Shown piece after piece: positions 1-7,747 of a DNA stretch of 29,652 nucleotides. The stretch comes from CAYLHX01 sp964383675 (GTDB taxonomy: Bacteria; Patescibacteriota; Gracilibacteria; UBA1369; LOWO2-01-FULL-3). A program made the position numbers and the translations under genes. Every line of letters begins with the position of its first letter. The stretch's first letter is position 1. The notes under the pieces were generated by a model. The model made no database searches and was not told where the DNA came from. It worked only from the letters and a program-made list of their open reading frames with translations. The DNA is taken from assembly GCA_964383675.1 (NCBI GenBank), contig CAYLHX010000019.1, positions 1 through 29,652 on the forward strand, in the 5' to 3' direction.

Positions 1-1987
1 CCGGCAACAAAATCTTACGTACCACCTCTTCCACTCCCTTCTCGGAAAAGCGCAGCGGTTCGGCCCGCACCACCGGAGAATTCATCAGGTAAAAACGTAA
101 AGCATCGGCACCATACTTATTGAAAATCTCATCCGGATCGGGATAATTTTTAAGCCTTTTACTCATTTTTTTACCATCTTCCGCCAAGACCAGCCCATTC
201 ACAATCACATTCTTAAATGGCACCTTCTCAAACAAGGCGGTTCCCAAAACCACTAAGGTGTAAAACCAGCCACGCGTCTGATCCAAGCCTTCGGCGATAA
301 ACTCCGCCGGAAAATTTTGCTCAAACTTTTCCTTATTTTCAAAAGGATAATGTTGCTGGGCATAAGGCATCGAACCCGACTCAAACCAACAATCCAAAAC
401 CTCGGGAATTCTCTTATAAACCCTCCCATCTTTCTCAATTTCCACCTCATCCACAAAATGCTTGTGCAAATCCTCCACCTTTTTTCCGGAGTACTGCTCA
501 AGTTCCTCGATACTACCGATACAAATCAAATCTCCGGACTCTTCGTGCATCCAAATGGGCAAAGGCGCCCCCCAATAACGCGTTCTACTGATACACCAGT
601 CGCGGGCATTTTCCAGCCAGTCGTGAAAACGACCATGACCCACATGATCCGGCACCCAATTAACTTGAGCATTCTCCTCAAGCATTTTGGCCTTGATGCG
701 ATCAATTCTCACAAACCAAGCATCAGTGGCATAATTTAAAAGCGGAGTGTCACAACGCCAACAGTGCGGATAGGAGTGAGTATAAGGCTTGGCCTCAAAC
801 AATTTTCCGGCAGCCTCCAACCATTCCGCCACCTTACGATCGGTGGACATATGGTCCTTTTTAGGTTTTGCCTCCAATCCTTGAAAATCATCAACCTCAG
901 GTATAAAGCTACCATCCATATTCACATGACGAATCACATCTCCACCATCAGATTGACCATGCAATTTGGAAAACTCCATATCATCCTCACCGTAACCGCC
1001 GGCAATGTGTACCACACCGGTTCCCTCGGCATCATCCACGAATTCACCAAAATGCACAGTAAATTTCCCATCGTTTTTTAATTCGGCAAAATATGGGAAC
1101 AAAGGTTCATAAGTAAGATTTTCAAGCTCCTCAGCCTTCACCTCACGCACCAACTCATATTCGCGCTCACCAAAAACTTTTTCCGCCAGATTTTGTGCCA
1201 AAATAAAATATTCACCATCAGTTTTATAGAGTCCATAGACCACTTTTTTTCCTACTGCCAGATACATGTTTCCCGGAAGCGTCCAAGGGGTGGTCGTCCA
1301 GGCTAAAATGTAAACCTCACCATCGGAGGCGAACTTCGCGGAATCATCCAGTTTAAATTTGGAAGTCACCGAATAATCCTTGATATCCTGATATCCCAGT
1401 GTCACCTCAAAATTGGAAAGAGGTGTAGCGCAACGCGGACAAACATGCATCGATTTTCGTCCACGGTAGATTAAGTCCTTATCCCAAAGCTGTTTAAAAA
1501 TCCACCAAATGGTCTCCATATAAGGAGGATCCATAGTTTTATAATCATTCTTAAAATCCACCCATCGCCCCATCCTACTCACTGTGGATTCCCACTCATT
1601 GGTATACTTCAAAACGCTGGCCCGGCAAGCCTCATTAAAACGACCGATTCCATAATTCTCTTCAATGTCCTTCTTGGTATTCAAATCCAGCTCCTTTTCG
1701 ATCAAATTCTCAATCGGCAAACCGTGACAATCCCAGCCGAAACGTCGCTCCACCCGATGCCCACGCATGGTTTGATAACGTGGCACCACATCTTTCATGG
1801 TACCCGCCAAAATATGGCCATAGTGAGGCAACCCGGTAGCGAATGGCGGCCCATCGTAAAAAACATACTCATTATCTTTAGGTCTCATCTCAATCGATTT
1901 CTCGAAAGTTTTATTTTCTCGCCAGTAACTAATCCACTTTTCCTCCATCGTAGGAAAAGACTCTTTCGGGTTAACTTTCTTGAACAT
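1..1987 (-). CDS. ileS: isoleucyl-tRNA synthetase, type 2 (C-terminal part outside the window)
   Basis: Class I aminoacyl-tRNA synthetase that charges tRNA-Ile in the cytoplasm. The frame is open from the ATG at 1987 to the window edge, about 662 residues, so the last third (anticodon-binding and C-terminal region) is not seen. The class I HIGH motif appears as HYGH at residues 55-58, within FATGLPHYGHILAG. The second signature is KMSKR at about 607-611, followed by LKNYPDP. WTTTPWTLPGN marks the editing-domain region. KMSKRLKNYPDP is the form in eukaryotic, archaeal and mupirocin-insensitive bacterial (type 2) enzymes, whereas most bacteria have KMSKS followed by LGN. The start is supported because the N-terminus begins just before the conserved synthetase core. 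No Shine-Dalgarno is visible upstream. Identity is secure; the subtype is well supported. Confidence 0.97.
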   Translation of the reverse strand, partial: MFKKVNPKESFPTMEEKWISYWRENKTFEKSIEMRPKDNEYVFYDGPPFATGLPHYGHILAGTMKDVVPRYQTMRGHRVERRFGWDCHGLPIENLIEKELDLNTKKDIEENYGIGRFNEACRASVLKYTNEWESTVSRMGRWVDFKNDYKTMDPPYMETIWWIFKQLWDKDLIYRGRKSMHVCPRCATPLSNFEVTLGYQDIKDYSVTSKFKLDDSAKFASDGEVYILAWTTTPWTLPGNMYLAVGKKVVYGLYKTDGEYFILAQNLAEKVFGEREYELVREVKAEELENLTYEPLFPYFAELKNDGKFTVHFGEFVDDAEGTGVVHIAGGYGEDDMEFSKLHGQSDGGDVIRHVNMDGSFIPEVDDFQGLEAKPKKDHMSTDRKVAEWLEAAGKLFEAKPYTHSYPHCWRCDTPLLNYATDAWFVRIDRIKAKMLEENAQVNWVPDHVGHGRFHDWLENARDWCISRTRYWGAPLPIWMHEESGDLICIGSIEELEQYSGKKVEDLHKHFVDEVEIEKDGRVYKRIPEVLDCWFESGSMPYAQQHYPFENKEKFEQNFPAEFIAEGLDQTRGWFYTLVVLGTALFEKVPFKNVIVNGLVLAEDGKKMSKRLKNYPDPDEIFNKYGADALRFYLMNSPVVRAEPLRFSEKGVEEVVRKILLP

Positions 1988-2037
1988 ATTTAAAAAGGTT
2001 TAGCAACTTCTTTCTCAGGAAGTTTAACAAAAAAAAA

Positions 2038-2066
2038 TTGACTGAGCAAAATAAATAAATAGACTT
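2038..2066 (+). promoter_or_regulatory. putative promoter for the 109-residue orphan gene
   Basis: TTGACT (2038-2043) is separated by 16 nt from TAGACT (2060-2065). Initiation would fall near 2073 and leave a leader of about 25 nt before the ATG at 2098. The leader has no Shine-Dalgarno. The -10 matches consensus at four of six positions. Confidence 0.45.
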
Positions 2067-2097
2067 AACATCCGAAGTAAATATTTAATCATTCAAA

Positions 2098-2427
2098 ATG
2101 TTGGGAACAGCAAGACAACTTGGCAGACACGAAACGGCAACCATCACTACCGCAGTGGATACAGCCTTAAGAGCTGTCAACGCCGAAGAGGGCAACACTA
2201 TCTGGTTTACACAGGAAACCAGGAGCATCATTGGCGCAAAATGTCTCTCGGTAATAGCAAGCGTAGCATCGGGACAGATCGAAGCAAGTACCTGGAGAAG
2301 TCAATTAGAATACGAGGTCAATGGAGAATTTGAAGCTTACATTCCGCAAGGAATAAGGACAAAAGCCAAAGCAAAAATAATCGAAACGTTAAGCTCACTC
2401 CCCAGCTTAAGTGGTATTCTGGGATAA
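2098..2427 (+). CDS. hypothetical protein, 109 residues
   Basis: I do not recognise a family. The protein has no signal peptide, no membrane segment and a single cysteine. It reads as a compact, mostly helical soluble protein (alanine-rich TAVDTALRAVNAEEG near the N-terminus, KAKAKIIETLSSLPSL near the C-terminus). A plausible promoter (TTGACT, 16 nt, TAGACT) lies just upstream. The gene is convergent with the next one, with only 2 nt between the stop codons. Codon use looks like the neighbours. It is likely real because of the promoter and the tight packing, but its function is unknown. Confidence 0.6.
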   Translation: MLGTARQLGRHETATITTAVDTALRAVNAEEGNTIWFTQETRSIIGAKCLSVIASVASGQIEASTWRSQLEYEVNGEFEAYIPQGIRTKAKAKIIETLSSLPSLSGILG

Positions 2428-2429
2428 AA

Positions 2430-3191
2430 CTACTCAACATCCGACTCCCGCCTCCAACGTTCATTCAAAGCCCTGGTGTTTGACGGGTGGTTCTTAATGG
2501 CATCAATCGCCTTAAGCGCCCAATTGTTTGCCACAGTCTTTCTTTTATCCTCAGGCATAGAATTCCCCACAATACTTCCGGCAATAGTTCGCAGAAAAAG
2601 ACCACTAAGAGTATTAAAAAGCATGGTGCGTTCCCTGCTTTTATCCAAGGAAACCGGAAAGTACTGCCCAATAAGAGCTACAGCCTCATCAACCAACAAT
2701 CTGGCAACACTTTCTAAATTTGGTGCACCGAATTTAATCCTGGTCTCTCGTTCGGCAAGCTCCAAATAGTTTGAAACCAGTACACTCATATCAGCCTCTC
2801 GGCTTAAATCCAACTGCTCTTCACGACTTTTTCGCATCTTATCAAACTCTTGAGCCGAAAAAGAAACCAAATGTTTGTTCTCAGAATAAGCACCAAAATT
2901 TATCGCCTGTTTAACATACCTCCCCTCACTATCTACCTCCAAAATCTCAAGCTCTACAAGACACTCAAGAACCCAAGCCAAAGAGATATTCCTGATTCCA
3001 TCAATCACAATCTCTTCAGTACCGGGCCGGAATTCAAGAACATCACCGGGTACAGCCATTTTTACACGATGGGAAATACCATCTATTTGCTCCGCCAGAG
3101 ACCGGTCGTTTCCGTCAAGACTCCAATCGGCGTATCTCTTTGGCCTTATACCTCCCGGCAGATCATCCAGTTCGTGATGAAATTCAGTCAT
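2430..3191 (-). CDS. hypothetical protein, 253 residues
   Basis: I do not recognise a family. It starts at an ATG and looks like a soluble cytoplasmic protein. The N-terminal ~100 residues contain a possible small winged-helix-like stretch (LAWVLECLVELEILEVDSEGRYV, about residues 71-93), where a short helix and a beta hairpin could follow each other. The C-terminal half is helical and charged (SREEQLDLSREADMSVLV, then a conserved-looking LFNTLSGLFLRTIAGSIVG). No catalytic motif is visible. It converges on the 109-residue gene and is separated from purB (which starts at 4703 and ends at 3261) by a 69-nt gap. It is probably a lineage-specific gene. Confidence 0.65.
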   Translation of the reverse strand: MTEFHHELDDLPGGIRPKRYADWSLDGNDRSLAEQIDGISHRVKMAVPGDVLEFRPGTEEIVIDGIRNISLAWVLECLVELEILEVDSEGRYVKQAINFGAYSENKHLVSFSAQEFDKMRKSREEQLDLSREADMSVLVSNYLELAERETRIKFGAPNLESVARLLVDEAVALIGQYFPVSLDKSRERTMLFNTLSGLFLRTIAGSIVGNSMPEDKRKTVANNWALKAIDAIKNHPSNTRALNERWRRESDVE

Positions 3192-3260
3192 AAAATAAAC
3201 CGACCAATAAATTAAATAGGTCTAAAAGTATAATAAATCACCGCCAAAAGCAACTTATTT

Positions 3261-4703
3261 CTAACCGCAACCGCCACAACCTCCGCATCCGCTCGGCCCA
3301 CACCCCTCTCCCGAAGAAGCAATCCCCAACTCATAAGCATCCACCAACTCTTCAGCCAGACCGATGTATTTCTCGGGAGTTAAAGCTGATAAAATCTTTT
3401 TATCCGCCGCGGGAATCTCCAAGGATTTCATAAAAGCAGCCAATTTGGCCTTGGTAATACCAGCTTTACCACGAGTCAAATCTTTCAACTTCTCATAAGC
3501 CTTCGGCACCCCGTGCTTACGCATCACCACTTGAATCGGCTCTGCCAAAACCTCCCAACGATCCTTCAGATCATCTTGAATAATTTTTTTATTCACTTCG
3601 CACTTTGAGAGCCCTTTTATAGTAGATTTATAAGACAAAACCGAATAAGTAAATGCAGTGCCGATGTTTCTCTGAACCGTAGAATCGGAAAGATCCCGTT
3701 GAAGACGAGAAACCGGCAATTTAGCCGACATGTGCTCAAGCAAAGCATTAGCAAGACCCAAATTACCTTCTGAATTCTCAAAATCAATCGGATTCACTTT
3801 GTGTGGCATAGTTGAAGACCCCACCTCCCCCGCCTTCACCTTCTGACCGAAATAACCAAGGCTAATGTAGCTCCACATGTCACGATTAAAATCCAAAACA
3901 ATATTGTTTACACGCTTAATGGAATCAAAAACACCGGCAAATGTATCGTGAGGCTCAATCTGAGTTGTATACTGATTGAATTCCAACCCCAAATTTTGAA
4001 CAAATTTTTTGCTCGAATCAATCCAGTCAACTTCGGGATAGGCCACCAGATGAGCATTATAGTTCCCAACAGCACCATTTATCTTACCGGTCATACAACT
4101 ATAAGAGGCCAAAATAGTCATTTCCCTCTCAAGACGTGCAACAAAATTGATCAATTCCTTCCCCAGAGTCGTCGGAGAGGCCGTCTGTCCATGCGTTCTG
4201 GAGAGCATTGGCAAAGCCTTATACATCACCGCCACTGAATAAATTTCCTGTACAAGTCCGCTCAAGATAGGCATAAGCTCGCGCTCTAAAGCATCACGCA
4301 CCATACAGGCATAAGCCAGGTTGTTAATATCCTCGGAGGTACAGGCAAAATGGATGAACTCCAAATACTTTTCAATAGGCCCATCCTTGAGCTTTTCTTT
4401 AATAAAATACTCCACCGCTTTCACATCATGATTGGTAGTCCCCTCGATCTCTTTTATCCTCTTTGCGTCCACAACATCAAACTGTTCGTATATACTACGT
4501 AAAATACGCAGTTCTGTCGGCTTAAGCTCAACAGTCCCCTTCAAACTTAGATCATTGAAAAGAAAAATAAACCATTCAATTTCAACAAGAGTGCGGTAGC
4601 GCATCAAGGCGGCCTCCGAAAAATATTGCGAGAGGTATTCCACCTTCGAAGCGTAACGACCATCCAAGGGAGATACACAAAGTAACCTATGCTCGTCGGA
4701 CAT
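3261..4703 (-). CDS. purB: adenylosuccinate lyase
   Basis: Member of the fumarase/aspartase superfamily. It cleaves SAICAR to AICAR and adenylosuccinate to AMP, releasing fumarate in both steps. The superfamily signature GSSTMPHKVNPIDFENSEGN is present in full. SPLDGRY near the N-terminus and THGQTASPTTLGKE are further lyase hallmarks. At 480 residues it is slightly longer than the usual ~456. The excess is an unusual Gly/Cys tail with four cysteines spaced C-x4-C-x2-C-x2-C, ending in GCGGCGGCG. It is the third gene of a purC-purE-purB operon, starting 19 nt after purE stops. No Shine-Dalgarno precedes its ATG. Identity is secure; the role of the tail is unknown. Confidence 0.98.
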   Translation of the reverse strand: MSDEHRLLCVSPLDGRYASKVEYLSQYFSEAALMRYRTLVEIEWFIFLFNDLSLKGTVELKPTELRILRSIYEQFDVVDAKRIKEIEGTTNHDVKAVEYFIKEKLKDGPIEKYLEFIHFACTSEDINNLAYACMVRDALERELMPILSGLVQEIYSVAVMYKALPMLSRTHGQTASPTTLGKELINFVARLEREMTILASYSCMTGKINGAVGNYNAHLVAYPEVDWIDSSKKFVQNLGLEFNQYTTQIEPHDTFAGVFDSIKRVNNIVLDFNRDMWSYISLGYFGQKVKAGEVGSSTMPHKVNPIDFENSEGNLGLANALLEHMSAKLPVSRLQRDLSDSTVQRNIGTAFTYSVLSYKSTIKGLSKCEVNKKIIQDDLKDRWEVLAEPIQVVMRKHGVPKAYEKLKDLTRGKAGITKAKLAAFMKSLEIPAADKKILSALTPEKYIGLAEELVDAYELGIASSGEGCGPSGCGGCGGCG

Positions 4704-4722
4704 GACTTAAAATTAAGAAATA

Positions 4723-5178
4723 TTAAACTTCAAACTCCTTTTTCACAGCTGCAATCCTAGCCTTAAGCTTATTTTGCAGCTCGGGATTTTTCAGAGCCAA
4801 AATACGTACAGCGGAAAGCGCGGCATTACCCGGATCGACAACAGCCATCACAGGGGTATCACTCGGCATCATTAAAGTACTGTTAATGTTCACCGAGAAA
4901 TCATCCTTGTCCTGAAAAGGCGGACACGCAAGCACCGGATGAATACTGTTGGCAGCGGTCACGCCGGAAAGGCCATTAGAACGACCGGCAATAGTAATAT
5001 AGACAAGCTCGGTCTCGCTCTCGTTATTTTCGCTCACAATCTTGAACACCTTCTCCGGAACTTTATGCGCGGAAGCCACAATAATTTCCGAACCAACCCC
5101 CCATTCACTTAAATTACCCGCTATTTTTTCTGCAAACTCAGTATCGGACTTCGATCCAAGTAAGAAAACGACTTTCAT
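4723..5178 (-). CDS. purE: phosphoribosylaminoimidazole carboxylase PurE, class II-like
   Basis: Makes CAIR in de novo purine synthesis. The N-terminus VVFLLGSKSD is the PurE phosphate-binding loop, and ASAHKVPEKV corresponds to the conserved SAH segment. The third signature reads AGRSNGLSGV rather than the AGGAAHLPGM of typical bacterial class I mutases. AGRSNGL is the form in the animal bifunctional enzyme PAICS, whose PurE domain is a class II AIR carboxylase that uses CO2 directly and needs no PurK. I therefore infer EC 4.1.1.21 activity. At 151 residues it is the normal single-domain length. It lies 18 nt after purC, in the same order as the two domains of PAICS. The start is the ATG at 5178, which has no Shine-Dalgarno. 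Confidence 0.92.
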   Translation of the reverse strand: MKVVFLLGSKSDTEFAEKIAGNLSEWGVGSEIIVASAHKVPEKVFKIVSENNESETELVYITIAGRSNGLSGVTAANSIHPVLACPPFQDKDDFSVNINSTLMMPSDTPVMAVVDPGNAALSAVRILALKNPELQNKLKARIAAVKKEFEV

Positions 5179-5196
5179 AATAAATGAAATTAAGAT

Positions 5197-6162
5197 TTAA
5201 AAGTATTTTGCCAAGTTGTGTTCCAAGCGTTGATTAACATCACCCACCTGAGCCTCAAATTTCTGACCGGTAATAAGTTCATAAGCCTCAATGTAGCGAC
5301 GTGCCGTTTCAGCACGAATCTCATCTGGCACAACCGGCACCTCTCCATCTCCTGTAAAGCCATGATCCGCCAGCCATTCACGCAAATATTCTTTATCAAT
5401 TTTTTTCTGCTCCTCGCCTCGTGCCAATCTCTCTTCATACTCATTGGCAAACCAAAAACGTGAAGAGTCCGGCGTATGAATCTCATCGATCAAAACAATC
5501 TCCCCTTCGGGGGTAAGCCCAAACTCATACTTGGTATCCACCAAGATAATCCCCTGTTTTGCAGCAATCTCCACTCCTCTCTCGTAAAGTTTCATTGAAG
5601 CCTCAGCCATAAAATCAAACTGTTCCTCACTAATAACTCCGCGTGCCAAAATATCTTCCCTGGAGACAGATTCATCATGATCTCCTTTCTCCGCCTTAGT
5701 AGAAGGAGTCAGAATCGGTCTTTCAAACTTCTGGTTTTTTTCCAAACCGTCCGGCAGCTCATTGCCACAAAAATTTCTCACGCCATTTTGATAGTGTGTC
5801 CATACGCTGGTGCTGGTAACTCCGGTAATATAACCACGTACTACCATCTCCACCGGTAGTGCCTGGCATTCTTTGGCCACCACCACATTTGGATCCGGGA
5901 ATTCAATAACATGGTTACCGATAATATCTTTGGTATTTTCAAACCAGAATTGGGCAATTTGATTGAGAACCTGTCCTTTAAAAGGAATCGTAGTAATTAT
6001 ACGGTCAAAAGCCGAAAGTCTGTCGGTAACGATTAGAATTCTTCGACCATCCTTGGAATAGTTATCCCGCACCTTTCCCTCATACTTGTTACCCAAAGTC
6101 GGCAAGTCGGTACCGGTTAAACAAAACTGAATCTGCTGGAGGATTTGGTCTAAAGAAAGCAT
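5197..6162 (-). CDS. purC: phosphoribosylaminoimidazole-succinocarboxamide (SAICAR) synthase
   Basis: Joins CAIR and aspartate using ATP to give SAICAR. The N-terminal GKVRDNY is the ATP-loop signature, followed by TDRLSAFDRI. LVDTKYEFG and IDEIHTPDSSRFW are the C-terminal signatures around the metal and substrate site. The 321-residue length matches the longer form (as in yeast Ade1) rather than the ~237-residue form of E. coli. It is the first gene of purC-purE-purB and is divergent from purA across 176 nt. A strong promoter has its -10 only 8 nt before the ATG, so the mRNA is probably leaderless or nearly so. The identification is secure. Confidence 0.98.
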   Translation of the reverse strand: MLSLDQILQQIQFCLTGTDLPTLGNKYEGKVRDNYSKDGRRILIVTDRLSAFDRIITTIPFKGQVLNQIAQFWFENTKDIIGNHVIEFPDPNVVVAKECQALPVEMVVRGYITGVTSTSVWTHYQNGVRNFCGNELPDGLEKNQKFERPILTPSTKAEKGDHDESVSREDILARGVISEEQFDFMAEASMKLYERGVEIAAKQGIILVDTKYEFGLTPEGEIVLIDEIHTPDSSRFWFANEYEERLARGEEQKKIDKEYLREWLADHGFTGDGEVPVVPDEIRAETARRYIEAYELITGQKFEAQVGDVNQRLEHNLAKYF

Positions 6163-6170
6163 GTTTTTTG

Positions 6171-6199
6171 GTTATAAAATTTGACTAGATAATAATCAA
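6171..6199 (-). promoter_or_regulatory. purC-purE-purB promoter, nearly leaderless
   Basis: On the minus strand TTGATT (6194-6199) lies 17 nt before TATAAC (6171-6176). The purC ATG begins at 6162, 8 nt past the -10, so initiation would fall at or 1-2 nt before the start codon. There is no room for a Shine-Dalgarno. Confidence 0.65.
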
Positions 6200-6338
6200 C
6201 ATTACCCCGATGATGCAACACAAATCCTAAATCACACAATTATTACAACCGAATTGCAAGAGAATAATTTTTAAAGCCTCTACCAATATCTCCAAATTTC
6301 ACCTATATTTTACGCGGATTTTTTAACTACGGTAGCGA

Positions 6339-7634
6339 ATGTCTCAAAACAACAATCTTACAGTGGTGCTTGGCGCCCAGTGGGGAGATGAAGGCAAAGG
6401 TAAGCTGATCGACATCCTTTCGGAAGAGTATGACATTGTGGTACGAGCCGCGGGCGGAGCCAACGCCGGTCACACCATTTATTTACAAGACCCGGAAAAT
6501 CCGGAGAAGAAGAACAAGTTCGTTTTTCATCTTATTCCATCCGGAATGCTAAACGACAATTGCATTTGCTTAATCGGCAATGGCGTTGTATTGCATCTAC
6601 CAACCTTAATGGAGGAGATCGAACTGTTAAAACAGAGCAATATCGAGACCAACAACAGAATTCTTATCTCAGACAGAACTCATCTTCTTTTTGAATACCA
6701 CAAAATCATCGACGGACTGCAGGAAGAGATGAAGGGCGATCAAAAAGTCGGCACCACCAAAAGAGGCATCGGCCCCTGCTATACCGACAAGGTTCGCCGC
6801 AACGGTATCCGCGTACACGACCTTAATGATTGGGAAAAATTCGAGGAAAAATACTTCAATAATCTTGCAATACTACAAAAAATGTATGGCAAATTTAAAT
6901 ACGACAGTGCCAAAGAATTAAGTGAACTAAAAGAAATAGCTGCAAAAATCAGACCAACCATTGTCGACAGCGCCTACTACCTGAACCACGCCTTAGAAAA
7001 AGGACAAAACATTCTTATAGAGGGTGCCAACGGCGCGATGCTCGACGTTGATCATGGCACCTATCCTTTTGTAACATCTTCCAACCCAACTATAGGTGGT
7101 ATCGCCACCGGCACCGGACTGGCCCCAACCAAATTCCAGAACATTATCGGTATCATGAAAGCCTACACCACGCGCGTAGGTAGTGGCCCTTTTCCTAGTG
7201 AACTTAATGATGATCTCGGCAGTCAAATACGCGAATCCGGCGGTGAATATGGCGCAACCACCGGTCGTCCACGCCGCTGCGGCTGGTTCGACTCCGTGGT
7301 TGGTAAATATTCAGTCATCATCAATGGAATGACTGAAATAAATCTGACAAAATTGGACGTCCTAACCGGAATTCCAACTCTCAAAATAGCTACCGCTTAC
7401 AAATACAACAACGAATACATTCCCCTCTTCCCGGCAAGTCCGGAAATTTTTGACGACTTGGAAATCGAGTACATCGAGATGCCGGGTTGGCAGGAAGATT
7501 TAAGTAAAATTCGTTCTTACAACGAACTACCTGCCAACGCCAAAAGCTATGTGGAAAAGATTGAGGAACTTATTGGCTGCCCGGTAAGCTCTATCGGAGT
7601 TGGCGTTGAAAGAGGCGACATCATTTTCAAGTAA
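6339..7634 (+). CDS. purA: adenylosuccinate synthetase
   Basis: GTP-dependent ligation of IMP and aspartate to adenylosuccinate, the first committed step to AMP. PurB (3261-4703) then finishes the branch. The N-terminal GAQWGDEGKGK is the GTP-binding and catalytic loop (Asp general acid), and AGGANAGHTI follows. GTTKRGIGPCYTDK and the C-terminal GRPRRCGWFD are family signatures. At 431 residues the protein is full length. It is transcribed away from purC, and the shared 176-nt intergenic region holds the purC promoter. A purA promoter is less obvious: TATATT at 6304-6309 is a candidate -10 without a good -35. Identity is secure. Confidence 0.98.
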   Translation: MSQNNNLTVVLGAQWGDEGKGKLIDILSEEYDIVVRAAGGANAGHTIYLQDPENPEKKNKFVFHLIPSGMLNDNCICLIGNGVVLHLPTLMEEIELLKQSNIETNNRILISDRTHLLFEYHKIIDGLQEEMKGDQKVGTTKRGIGPCYTDKVRRNGIRVHDLNDWEKFEEKYFNNLAILQKMYGKFKYDSAKELSELKEIAAKIRPTIVDSAYYLNHALEKGQNILIEGANGAMLDVDHGTYPFVTSSNPTIGGIATGTGLAPTKFQNIIGIMKAYTTRVGSGPFPSELNDDLGSQIRESGGEYGATTGRPRRCGWFDSVVGKYSVIINGMTEINLTKLDVLTGIPTLKIATAYKYNNEYIPLFPASPEIFDDLEIEYIEMPGWQEDLSKIRSYNELPANAKSYVEKIEELIGCPVSSIGVGVERGDIIFK

Positions 7635-7681
7635 TCGAGAATACGTTTTACAAATATGGCAAGGCTTTTTGTCCCAGCAAT

Positions 7682-7710
7682 TTGACAAACTAATGGCTGA
7701 CCAATAGGCT
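7682..7710 (+). promoter_or_regulatory. promoter of the substrate-binding protein gene
   Basis: A perfect TTGACA (7682-7687) is separated by 17 nt from TAGGCT (7705-7710). The weak -10 is overlapped by a perfect palindrome, which suggests regulated initiation. The predicted leader to the ATG at 7748 is about 30 nt and has no Shine-Dalgarno. Confidence 0.55.
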
Positions 7711-7724
7711 ATTTGGGCAAATAG
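7709..7724. promoter_or_regulatory. palindromic candidate operator at the -10/start site
   Basis: CTATTTG, two G, then CAAATAG: perfect 7-nt arms across a 2-nt centre. It covers the end of the -10 and the predicted transcription start of the solute-binding protein gene, the position where a repressor would block initiation. It could instead be a small 5' hairpin in the mRNA. Confidence 0.4.
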
Positions 7725-7747
7725 TTTACATATTTAACCCATTACTT

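Noticed and set aside
1..1993. Several plus- and minus-strand frames of 60-140 residues in the first 2 kb
   Set aside because: They overlap the ileS frame, which carries full synthetase motifs and stays open to the window edge.
2003..2022. Inverted repeat AACTTC/GAAGTT upstream of ileS as a T-box
   Set aside because: Only six base pairs, and no T-box sequence or antiterminator is present in the short leader.
6163..6338. Purine riboswitch between purC and purA
   Set aside because: No recognisable three-way junction with conserved loop-loop sequences; the purC promoter lies too close to its start codon to leave room for one.
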